This document shows, piece by piece, positions 46,201-59,000 of a stretch of DNA of 64,000 nt. This DNA is from Nymphaea colorata (lineage: Eukaryota; Streptophyta; Magnoliopsida; Nymphaeales; Nymphaeaceae). Where the stretch lies: assembly GCF_008831285.2 (NCBI RefSeq), contig NC_045151.1:11646571-11710570 (forward strand). Reading direction: 5' to 3'. The notes under the pieces were generated by a model. That model was not told the DNA's origin, ran no database searches, and saw only the letters and a program-made list of their open reading frames with translations. Each line of letters begins with the position of its first letter. Position 1 is the first letter of the stretch. Position numbers and translations under genes: made by a program.

Positions 46201-49200
46201 CCCATTCAGTTTCATGGCTGAAGGCTTTTAGGTTGTTAGGGGATTACAAATGGATGACATCCTCTGGCGGCTTTTCACATGCCAAAATTTTAGGACTCTT
46301 AGGGGTCCAAATTTTTTCCAATGGAGTTCTGTGGGGGCCGGGTCACACACCTACATCTTAGTATGTCGCTTGGCTGATTGTCCAGAATCGCATCCAAACT
46401 GAAAGTAATCTGCAACTGACAGTTTCCTAGTCGATGTCAGATGTGTTGGCTGGCGTCGACCATTTATTTTTGGTATTGCCCAGTGATGCAGGAGTTGTTT
46501 CGAAGTACTTGAGGACATGGTTATAGGGCATAGGCCTGGGCATAAGGCGGGCCCCACCTGATAAGGGGCCCAATGCCCGAAATCCAAGCCCCTAAAAAAT
46601 ATATTTTTAAAATAGAAAATAAAAATTTTGAATATAAAATACATTTTAATAATAATATATATATTATTATTAAATAAAAATAATAAAAAATTTAAAAAAA
46701 AAAATCAGGCCTACCTGGGCTGGGCCAAGTACCGTGTACCCATTGGGTACCCGGGCCCGGTGCTCAGGCTTAATAGGGATTAAGGGCATTCGCCGCTTCA
46801 AGAACGCACACTTATTATGGAGGTGCTGGTTACTTACAACATGGAAGACAATTTGGTGTTCAGGGGAGCTTCATTCATCGTTGATAGACTGCAGTGGGAT
46901 GTCCTCTTTGATGTTTCTATCATCTGCAGCAGAAGGGTCTCTAGGAATCGATCATCAAATGGGTGATGATTTTTTCTTGTAATTGCAGTGGCTTTGCTTT
47001 GTTTAATGGCTGCCATGTACTAGTGTTGTAACTTCGCCAACTTTTGGTTAGCCTTGCAATGTTAAATCTGTACACCATTCTCTTTCTTTTTTTCTCTCTC
47101 TTTGTCTCTCACCAAGTGATGGGTAGCGCAACCGGTTGGGTTGGGTGGCATGTTATAGCAATGTCCTCGGTTACTTAGACCGGAGACATTGCTATCGGTA
47201 CACATTTTTTTCTTGAAAGGTGTTATCTTGATGGTATTGAAGAGTAGTGTTGATCTTGAACTTAGTTAGACTCATTTCTCTCTCTCTCTCTCTTTCTCTC
47301 GTCCTATCCGTATCCAAATTAAAAAGGGTCTTATTGACTCACTACACTATGGAGGATTAAATTTTTCCTCATATTTGAATAATCTCATTGTCTAATTTAA
47401 TTTATGAAATTAATTAAACTAGAAAATTTTTACTTAAAAAATGTATTATTATCATTTTTGGGTTTAGAAGCATAATTTCCATGGGAGAGGTTGACTCATG
47501 ATCCATTTAAATGAATTGATGTAGATGGCATAGGTAGTCTATCAACCATTTCTCAAGTCAAAACTTTTTATTTCTTGATTATTCTTGCTTCATGTCCTTT
47601 ATATGTTTATTTTCTTTATCTAATTTAAAAATGTCTATGCAACAACCTGTTTTCAATCACTGGCAAATGATTGTCACAAAAGAACTGTCTTGTGCATATG
47701 ATGAAAGAAGCTTAGAGGTCCTATACATATAGGAGCAAGCTATCCTAATTTTCACATTATTGAGTGTCCTAAGGAAACTTTATATAGTAAAATGAACCTC
47801 CATATTTTACAATGTATTTTTTGTTTGTGCTATGCACCATCTTGAATATTTGTGTTTCTTCTATCAGAAATGTAAATAAATAAATAGATCAAGAGACATA
47901 CATACATACAGTCTAGGTGAGTTAGTCTTCTAGACAGAGATGAAGCCTCCTTTTCCTACTTCCATGTTCATGGGCAGTATTGAGGCTCAGTGTGGAGATA
48001 GTGCACCTCAACTTGGTGCTGCTTTACACCTCATATGGCCTAGGAGTATAGCATCAATAGGAATTGAATCACCGACGTGAGAACTTCACAACCGCTTGCC
48101 TATCGTGCTATGCTATGTCCCTTGAGGTATATATTCGATTATGAGAATTGGAACATGTGAAATTCCCTATATTCCCTATATATTCTATTATGAAAATTGG
48201 AACATGTTCATCATGATCATTTGCTAAGGATGGAAACCTGGAAAACTTTAATAAAAAATATGAACCATGATAGTACAATATTTGTGTGAATTCTAAGTTA
48301 TTAATTTTATAATATTTTTTATGGACCCTACAACTTATGTATTGATGCTTGTAAAAGCAATCATGCAGATGATATTCACATAGTTACTTGTCTAAAAAAT
48401 GCATAGAAATGAATACATTTTAGTCATCCTAATTGATTGTCATAATTGAGTCACTTTCATTTTCATATGTTTGTGTTCATGTATCTCTATGTGTTTTTAC
48501 GTATACATGTATGGTGCATTTATGTATGTATGTCATTACGTATGTACGTATTGTCAAGCCCAGAAAATACATATGTGGCATTATTTAAACAAGGAATATG
48601 CATTAATAGATCAATTGAAAGAAACTCAATCTATATAACAAAGTAAATTTAGTGTGAAAGAACAAAAGAATGATTAGTAGTAATCATGAAAGTTTCAAGT
48701 ACACTTACAAATGCTTCAATTCTTGATAACTCCAGATATCAGTTAAAATACTTCCAAATAGATTGACATTCCTCAATGATCTATATAAAACAAGAACAAA
48801 AGTCTCAAAGATAAAACAAAACAAAAATCAGTGGCTCATGTTAAAGATCTATGGAAAAACTTACAAAGTGCTTAGAGATTTCATATTTTTAATAAACGAT
48901 AAGGAGGAGGTTCCATTTGACAGGTCGCTTATAAGCCTACATCATCTCCCAAAGATGGGGAATTAGTGAAACAATATGAACACTGAAAGATCTAGCAATA
49001 AAACAAGTTGAGAAATACTAACAGAGTTAACAATGATGTTAAATTAGAGAACCCTGATGGTATTGGACCTTGTGAAAAGCTCCCTTCAAGCCTCCTAAGT
49101 TGAAAATTGGAAGGTTGATATCAATAAACTTAAAGTACATTGCTGATGAAAAAAAAAAATTTTTAGCTATCAGTCCTAGGAAAGATCCACTGAATTGATA

Positions 49201-49827
49201 ATGTAAGAATCAACAATGTAGAGAAGTTGGAGAAAAAAAAGAGATTGATAAAGACACCTTGTAGCCACTTTTTTCATCTTATCATGATGTTTTGAGCTTA
49301 AAAAAGGTTATCTAGATGCTGACATATCTAACATGCTTTGAACAACAAACAACTCATGTTGATCAATGCATAAATGAATACATTGTAAAACTCTAGATTC
49401 TCTAAATATTGTAACAAGCTAATATGATTGACATTCATGCTCTATCTCAAGGGGTAGTGTTGAAAGAAAATAAAATTAATGTGAGGGGTTGATGGGAACT
49501 AGAAAAAATAGAAAATAAGTTTTTAGTATTTCGATGTTTTTGGAGGATTCACAAAACATGTGAACTTAAATTTTAACAACTTAATTTTGCTTTAGACAAA
49601 TAAAGAGAATACATATACATATGTAAATGATTACTTAATGCAACAACTTAAAAATGCAAAAGGAAAAAAGAGATTCTCATGTCACCATGTGAAACAAGCG
49701 TCAAAAGTATCAAATAAAAGGAGCATGTTTTTGAAAAGTGAAAGGTTTGACATGAGGAGTTGGCAATGTCCATGATTTTAGTAACAAAAAATAAGAAAAA
49801 TCTAGCGACAGGTCAGAAATTCATATA

Positions 49828-49873
<46 letters not shown>

Positions 49874-50013
49874 TTTTTTTAGGCTATTTCCTTTCATGCA
49901 TATGCCTCTACACATTCATTAGGACATGTGAAACGGAGCTCTATCCCATCATAGTCACCTAATGAGAGGTCAAAGGATTTCTTCATTCAAGCTTGGATAG
50001 ATAAATGCAAGGT

Positions 50014-50058
<45 letters not shown>

Positions 50059-53000
50059 TAACTTCAAAGATCAAGATGACAATAAAAATAGTCACTCTTG
50101 ATAAAGTTTGTTTGGTATAAATTGATATGGAATTGTACTGAGACTAACTTGCAACATGTGCAAGATTTGGGTGAGTTATATTGAGATACATAATAGCACG
50201 AGCTAGAACTAAAAAACACCATAATCAATCTTCATTTGAGATGACAACTTCAAGGGTTCTACCTTTTCATTTCTTAAATAATATTTCCTTTTTATCTATT
50301 AGACAATAATTAGAAACAATAATTAATATGCTTGGTTTGAGATAAAAGATACCTCTATCAGAATAAGTAAGTTCTATGTCTCAAAATATACAAATAAGTC
50401 ATTTCAAGTTGACTTCTTAAGACATTTTGTTTTTTAATTCAGCAACTCTCATGATTTTCATACCATTAGCATATTATTTTATCTATGTTTTTTAATAGAA
50501 TGAATATTATTACAATAACAAGTTTTAGATTTACAATTGATCCTTATATTACTAAATCCATTAAACCATGTCTTTCATGCTTTTTTGAATCCATACAGAG
50601 TCTTCTCAAATGAAGTACCTTAATATGATGGATTCTCATATCAACTAGAACGTTCATGTAAAATTATTTTATTAATTTTTTTAAAAAGCATTATTAACAT
50701 ATATTTGATATATTTCCATTTTTTATAGAAGTTATAGTGATAATAATTTTAGCAATTTTCATCCTTGCAATACAAAAAAAAAAACAAATTCTTTATAAAC
50801 TAGGCCATGTTTCCTCGAATGATCTTTAGCCACAATCTTATTTTATACCTTTACTAAACTCCATCAGTTTAGTATTAGTTTTACAAACTCATTTACATCA
50901 TGTTGCTTTCTTTACTTTAGTAGACATTAAGTTTTCCATGTTTTATCTCTTTCTAATGCTCTTAATTTTATATTTTAAAATTTTATCCAACAAAGATGAT
51001 CTTCTACAATATTTTTAAGAATTTTATCCAACAAGGATTCTTCTACTTCATTGTTGGTACATGACTTTTTGGGATCAATAGTCAAACTGACATGATTTAT
51101 ATCTATAAGAGTATAGGCCTTTTTTTTGCATGAATAGTCAAAAGACATATTTAGATTACGAGAAAAGGATTCATAAACAACAATTGTTGAAAATCTTTGA
51201 AGTTGTTTGAGATATTTTGACATTTGATTTGTTTATATTTAAGTTCAAACTTTATAAAAAACCTTTAACAAATCCTCTTTGGGTATATATGTCAAGTTCC
51301 CAAGCTTTCATTATGGTAAAATTGGTTCCATTATTGTCTCTCAAATCAGTGTTAGCATTGGTTTGATATTTCGTTAAAGTTTCACGAATACTAGTATTCA
51401 ATAAATCAAATAAAAAAGCATAATATATTTCCTTCATTGTATTAAGACATCAATGTTTTTAAATGGACTCGGGCAAAGCAAAACATTGAACCTTTGATGA
51501 GGAGAGGCATAAGCCTCAAGGCATTAAAACATAAGCTGTGAGATCAAATTTGTAAAATGTATAATATGCATAAGGATAATGAGAAAATAAAAAAATAACA
51601 AATACATAAAGGTAAACAATAATGTAAAATAATTGATCAAATACAAACTGCAAATGCAAATAAACAAACAAACCCAATTCTTCAACTTTCTTTCTTTACA
51701 TGTTGAGAAAATTAATTGTTTATTAGAGTACAAAAGGATAGAAATGCAATTGATCAACTTTCTCACCTCTACAAGAAAAACAAATATTGATTCCTCAACA
51801 AAAAGTAAAATTGAAGCAAAAGAAAGAAAATGTTCTTCCAAAACTTTGATTTTCTATTTTTTATCTTTAATTATAAAGTTTGGCTTAGTTCACTTATAAA
51901 GGATAACATCATGAGAAAGGAAAGAAAAAAACTAAGCCAATTGCCCACCTTCATTTTAGGTTTTATTTATGATTTTAGACATTTTCTAGTTTGAGGGTAT
52001 TTCTAAAGAATAAATAAACAATGAATCCAAATATTTCCAAAAATGAAATTAAATAATAAAAACAATAATGCAAACAAAGAACAATGTTTTGCAAAGTTTT
52101 CCTTGTTATACATCATGGTTTAAGGCTAAAATTACTACTCTCTCCAAGAGAGATAGAGAAAGAAAGTGAGAGAGAGACATCTGTAGCATCAATGAGAGAG
52201 GGGCTATGAGTTGTTGAGAGAGAGAGAGAGAAAGGGAGAAGGGCAGTGGTAGTATTATTTTTTCAATGATAATACTAATGTTAGATTTAAAATTAATGGA
52301 TGCTTATGAACTTTTTTTAGAAAGCGTAAATGGTGCATGAGTTGTATGCCTCAACATGAGGCATGCTTTAGAATGAGTTTTGTACTTCACCAAAGCGAAG
52401 TGAATACCTAAAAACGAATAACACCTTTATCTAGGGGTGAACAACGAGCCGAGAAACTCGGCTCGGCTCGTGGTCGAGTTCGAGCCGGCTATTTTCATAA
52501 TCGAGCCAAGCTCGAGCTGTTTTTTCAACTCCATTGTTTAGTCGAGCTGAGTTCGAATCCACCGTCCTCGAATTTTTAAGCTCGACTCAACTCAGTTCAA
52601 TAAAAAATGAATAACAACTTCAGTGTATTTATTTCGTTTCTTTGGGTTTGCTTCTCATTTCATCACGCTCGTTCTCTCTCTTCACTTTCTTCGTCTTCAA
52701 CATCATCCAAATGGGAGGTGCTTTTTCAATTGTTGCAGAGCCAAGGTACCTCTCTCTCTCCCTGTGGAATTCTAAAAGAACTCACTCACTCACTCAGCAA
52801 GATTTTTGAAACCCGAGTGGGGGTTTCATCCATCGCTTCCTGGAGGAGAGGAACCCTCGTTTGTTCCCTCACTCCAGGGAGCGAGAGCCCTCACTGCTGC
52901 TGGAGCGAGGGTTTCAAAGCCCTCTTTCTCCAAGCCCTCTTTCTCCAACCCGATCAAGGGTTTCAGAGCCCTCTTTCTCCAAGCCCTCTTTCTCCAGTGA

Positions 53001-56000
53001 GCGAGAGCAAGGGTTTCAAGACCTTCCTTCATTGAGCGAGGGTTTCAAAACCTTCATTCGTTGAGCTAGGGTTTCAAATGATATTCAAATTTTTCAGATA
53101 AAATTACAGATTTCTCATTTGGGGTTTCATGATTTCAAGTTTCTCATTTCTCATGAAGTGATTCATCTTCCTTTCCAGAACAATCGCCCTTTCCCCACCA
53201 CTGCGATCTCCCTCCATAGCAGCACTGCAGCAATAAGCACACTGCAATCTTGTTACCGCACTACAGCATGTGTAAAAGAGTTGATCGAGCTCAAGTTCGA
53301 GCTCTGACATGCTTCATCGAGCCGAGCTCGAGTTACCATTATATAACTTGATTCGAGCTCGAGCCGAGCTCGAACTGTGCAAAATAGAAGTCGAGCTGAG
53401 TTCGAGCAGACCAAGCTTAGGCTCGACTCGACTCATGTTCAGCCCTACCTTTATCCTAAGCCTCGAGGTGTTTTGATATGAAAAACCACTAGGATATTGT
53501 TGATGCTTCAAAGTGTACATATCTAATAATACTGCTTTCAAATCCTTTTATATTCTTTAAAAAAGTTACATTTTTTGGAACATGAAATTTATCGTTTCTA
53601 ATATCATAACATCTAAATCATTTTTTAAACCTTTGAAATATACGAAGAATAAAGACTGAACAAATTTTATAGATAATTTGTCATTTTTATTTGTTAATTT
53701 TGCATCCTAATATTTTAAATCTTCTACAACTAGGTTCAATCTTATAGAGTTTTTCAAGAGGTGATAAGTTTTGTAGGAATGAAAAAGGCATTCTATTATC
53801 AAAGCAATAGTAATTGCAACCCAATAATTTTTTGTTTACCCTTTGAAAAAGTCAAACTTTTTGAAGTTTAAATTATATACTTATAGCTTCTTTTGGTGAC
53901 CTCATTTTGCCTATGGGTATTTGGGCAAGATCTTTGATGACTAATTCCATTCTTCTCAAAGCACTTGCTTAAATCAAATAGATAAATATTCTACTTTAGA
54001 ATTGGATCTAAAATCATTAATTTACCAAATTGGCTTCTCACAATCTAATGAAACTGTTTGAAATAGTGAAAGACTTTAGACTTGACTTTTAAGAAATAGA
54101 TATGATAGCATCTTATATATTGATCAATAAATATAATACAATAAGAAAATCAGCCTTTGACATGATAAAGCCGGACCCTTCATCCAAATTACTAGTTCAA
54201 AATATTTTTTGTGTTATACAATTTTTAGTTTTACAAGAAAACTCATACATTTTGACAAGAATATATTCTTTGCATCATTCAAATCATTTAATAAATATAT
54301 ATAAGCTATTTTTTACATTGGAATGACTCTTTTTTCTGCCAAATTTCTATATTCACAAAAAGTTACAAGAATAAGTTTTAAGAATACACAAAAATTTCAC
54401 TACAATATAAATTTTCTTTCCTATGGTTTTGTCCAATCAATTTCTTAGTTTTTGATCCTGCAACAACAGTAATTTGATGAAAAAACACTATCGTTCTTAA
54501 CTTTAGATCATTGTGAAATGGAAAGATGAGGTTAACTTTAGTATACATTTCACTTTTACAACATAAAAAATGTTTTAAATTTTCAAAATATCTTATAAAT
54601 TAGATTTTAAGATGTGACCCATCGATCATAAAAGTGGAAATACCTTTTGATTTGGCAAACAATTAGATAATATTAGTTTGTTTAAAGTCATAAGAAATGA
54701 AACGCTAGAATTTATGAGCCAAAACCTATACTAAAAGGAGAAAAATAGAGGCAGCCACACCATAAGTTGGTCTCTAATAAGAAGTTGATCATCTTTAGCT
54801 AATTATGACAATGATGTACAACCAAAAACATAATCTCTTTTTTCTTTTATTTGACAAATTGTGACAACCATTTTATTATTGGATGAAGTCCTTGAATGTG
54901 GCTCATTGAAGCCTGATGTGACATGTCATAATAAAAGTGACATATATACCAATTTATATCCACCTTTTGATGGGAAGGTATTGTATTTGTTTAAGAGTGG
55001 TGGCCTATAATAATTGACATACTTGGGAAGGTATTGTATAGTCCAGATGCTATAAAATTTTTTTACTCTTTTTTGTTCATATACTTTTTTTTGTTATAAT
55101 CATCTTAATATCAATATTTTTTGTCTTTATCATTGTTTTGTTTCACTAAGCCAAGCATGAGTTTCATATGTAGGTGAAAGAGATGAAAAAAAAAAGAGAG
55201 AAGCCCGCCCTTGTTTGAAGTTAGGTTTTAAACCTATAAAACTATATAAAAATTTTCTTTATGAAGATATCTCATTTCAACACAATTATATGTTTCTCCT
55301 AACTTTGGATTTAATTGTTCAATTTGATTTTCAAATGAATAATAGTTTTAATGAAATTTTTATTCATTGTCCTTAAGATATTTTCAAGCCTCACTCACCT
55401 TTGGTAATAAAATAAACTTGAGATAATTTTTTGTTCAATATAACTAAGTGATGTAGGCTTCACATCTAGGCTAGTCCCAACCCAGCCTCACATCTCTTGG
55501 TTAGACTTGAGTAAGCTAACTAGAAGTACTTGATGGCTAGTACTTCTATTATATCTAAATGCATGTCCTGTCCAGCTTGCCACATCAACTAGTTTCGAAG
55601 CCACCATGTGATAAGGGTGTCTCCAAGGCAAGAAAAACATATCAATGATGTGGATGATGTGTTGAATGCAATAAAGAAGAATGACACAATTGTACAAGAC
55701 AATATGGTAAATCTCACTTCATAAATGGACATCAGGGCTGGCAACATGTGCATGGCTATGAACACCATTGTGCAATGCCCAATTTGAGTGCATGATGAAA
55801 CAAATGTCAAAATAGTGAGTGAAACTTGTAGAATTGCCATGGAAACAACAATTTATTGGAGCTAGTGTATTAAAATCTACCCAATTATGCATCTCACTCA
55901 CCTAGAAATGCATGCATAACCTCCTACTTTTTATGATGCATCAAATAGTTATTAACTTGCTTACGATAAAGAACAGTACCTAAGCAAATTTAGAGAGAGA

Positions 56001-59000
56001 ACTCCTCCTTCGTTATGTCAATGTTGATTATATTTTTTTGTTAAGTTTGATTGCAAACAAGTGGCAAACTAAATTTTTGAAGTGAATTAGTATTTTGATT
56101 GCCAAAATATATCCATCGAGCAATTCATCTCTATAGGTGCACTCTATTTTGAGGGAGAAGTTATAAGATGGTATTATTAGTACTAAAAAACCAACTATAC
56201 TTACTTTGGGGAAGGCATGACCTAAGAGATGATTGTGAGATTTGGAGAATTCTCATTTACAAATTATGGGTACAACTACAAAACCTTAAGTAGATATTAG
56301 TCTTTGTGAATCTATAATAAAGTTTGAAGCCCCCAATACAATGATGGAGGATATCAAAATTTTGATGATGATGTTTGTAGGTGGAGGACTTAGTACATAT
56401 TTCGATTGAAGTCCTTGCATTATAACCAACCACTATTGAGAGTAATTTCAAGTAGTTAAGTTGATATATGAAAAAATGAGGATGCTATGAGCTTATAGAA
56501 ATCATCATACTATGTTAAGCCCAGCTCCTTTGGACCACCTCCCACTACCCATCTAATAAGAGTTGAAAGTCATCTCAAATTGTCATACCCAGCCTCCCAT
56601 CCCCAAAATTGTATAGGTATCTAGGCATCAATGGGTGGAAAGTTAAAAAAAGGTTTTTTGCTACAATCATGACAAAAAATGCTTTAATGCAACAAATGTA
56701 AGAGTTTTATGGTATGCCTAGTTTAAGGTAATTAGGATAAAGAAGGTCAACCTTTTGAGAAAAAGGATAAAATAGAACAAGAAGTTTGAAGAAGGTTAGA
56801 TAAAGTCACCTATATCATACCCCATTTGAGAAGAATATACTGAAACCTATGAAAGTTAAGGGTAGAGTAGAGACCAAGGGAGTAGATATTGTGGTAAATA
56901 GTAGTTCAACCTATAATTTTATAAATTAAATAAATACTTAAGCTATGTTTTAAGGAACAAATTACCCTTGAAACTATTTTTGGCAATGGCATGAAACTCT
57001 GGTGCCATAACACATACAAAAAATTGAAACTATAACCACAAAAGGCCAGCTTTAAGGTTAACCTGCATATTTTACCTATTGAAGGGGTTGATGTGCTTTG
57101 GGAATTCATTGAGACACAACACTAGGGTAACTCACTTTGAATTTTAAGAAGTTACCAGTGAAATTTATGGTTGATAACAAGATAACTTGTTTAAAGGTCA
57201 AGTTTTTTAAACTTTATGCAGAGTCCAAACAAGCCATAACATTCCTTTAGTTTTTATATATAGAAGTTGCATGTTGTTCACATTCATGGTACATAGATAA
57301 CTCGTAATCATAGAAAGTCATTCCATGAAAAATGCAAGTCATTCTAGATGAGTCTTTTTAAACCTTAACTAAACCCACGAACCTACCTTGAAAGAACCCA
57401 TGCTCACCTTATCTCTTTATGAGAGAGCAAAACCATGGACCGTTATCCCATAGATATGCCGACATTAGAAAATAGAGATTGAACTACTTGTAAAAGAGGT
57501 AAGTAGCATTATCCAACCTTTTTTCTTTCATTTTTCTTATCATGTCCTATTCGTCAAGAAAAATAGCAACTCCTAGAGGTTTTGTCTAGAATGTAGATCC
57601 TTAAATAACATGACCATTAAAGGTAGGTACTCCATACCACTAGAAAATGAAACAAGTGCTATTGGCATAAGCAAAAAATTTGTGCTAGTAATATATTAAC
57701 CTTTGACAATACAAGATAAGGGATGCATTGCTAAAAAAACTCATTACTTGCATGCTGAAACTGCAAAAGTGAACAGTTAATATTGATGTGGGGAGCATCA
57801 CATTAAAGACAACTTGTATGGTCAATGGCACAACTGCAGTTTTGCTGGAGGAGACTCTCTTGTGTGGCATCTCTTTCTTTAGTTTAAGTGAAAGTTGTCA
57901 CAAATAGTGGCACAATTGGAATCTAGAGAAAAAAAAAATTAATGTGCATCCTTTGTTTGCTCCATTCATGCTTTTCCCATATTCATTGATGTTTTTTTGT
58001 AATACTAGAAAACACCTAATTTTTTTGTGGTGTACCTGTTATTGGAAAATTATTAAATGAATTTTTGGGACTTGCTTGTTCACTAAACTGAATTTATGAT
58101 CCAAATTACCAACAAATTCATATAGAGTAGCATAATGTGGAGAAAATGGCTTTTGGACACATGATGACCGTTATGTGTTCTTACGGATGCTTGTCAAACT
58201 CATTAGTGCCCCATTATTGTTTAAACTAGTGATGCGTTATGTACTTTATCCTTTTCTTTGCCAATTTGTGTTTGTGGTTTTTAATGATATTTTTTATTAT
58301 TCTTAACAAGAAATTATAATCATTACATTTGTGCAAAATGAAGTAAGTGTTCTTTTTAGTGAAAAGGATGTGGTTTACCTTGACAACGTTATAAATTTCA
58401 TGAAAATACAATTTGACCCTAACAAGTTCGAGGCCATGGAGCAATGACCAATTTCCAATGATATTAAGTCCTTGAGAGATTTCTTAGGCCTATCATTAGT
58501 TTATACATCACAATGGCTATATTATTTCCCCTCTCATTCATATTCTAAAGAAGAATTCCAACATTTGGAGTGAGAATATTATTGTAAGCATTCTAAGTCT
58601 TAAAGAAACCAATGCTTAAAGCACAAGTGATAGAGATTACAAGACCTTTCTAAGGAGTTTATAATTAAAGACTGATGTTAGTGATGGAGAGATTGAGCTG
58701 CTGTAAGCTAGAATGGACATCTAATCACCTATCTATATAAAGTTATCAACTTTTGAACTATACCCCTGTCTACCTATGACAAGGAAATCCTAGCATCATG
58801 ATTCCCTTGGATATCTTATATCTTGGGCGGAAACTTTATTATGGGGATAAATTATCACAACCTCAAGTTCCTCACTACGCAGAGATCACTACTCCAATAC
58901 AACAAAAGTGGCTCGTCACCTACAATTTCGAGATGCTGCATGAAGGACAAAGTACCAATGCCATTGATACCCTCTCAAGGGTGGATGGTGTTCATATAGA

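Noticed and set aside
47115-47215. tRNA-like box A (GGGTAGCGCAACCGGTTGGG)
   Set aside because: No proper box B or cloverleaf follows at the right distance. It could be a SINE head but is too weak to annotate.
36615-49094. A third separate receptor gene starting at exon 12
   Set aside because: Exons at 44103 and below look at first like an independent 5'-truncated copy. But the exons at 63595-48709 lack exactly exons 12-24, and the exons below 44103 lack exactly exons 1-11. Phases join, so they are one gene with long introns.
52607-53035. 142-residue open frame in the hAT element
   Set aside because: It is built from repeated CCCTCTTTCTCC units with several overlapping frames on both strands, and there is no transposase motif.
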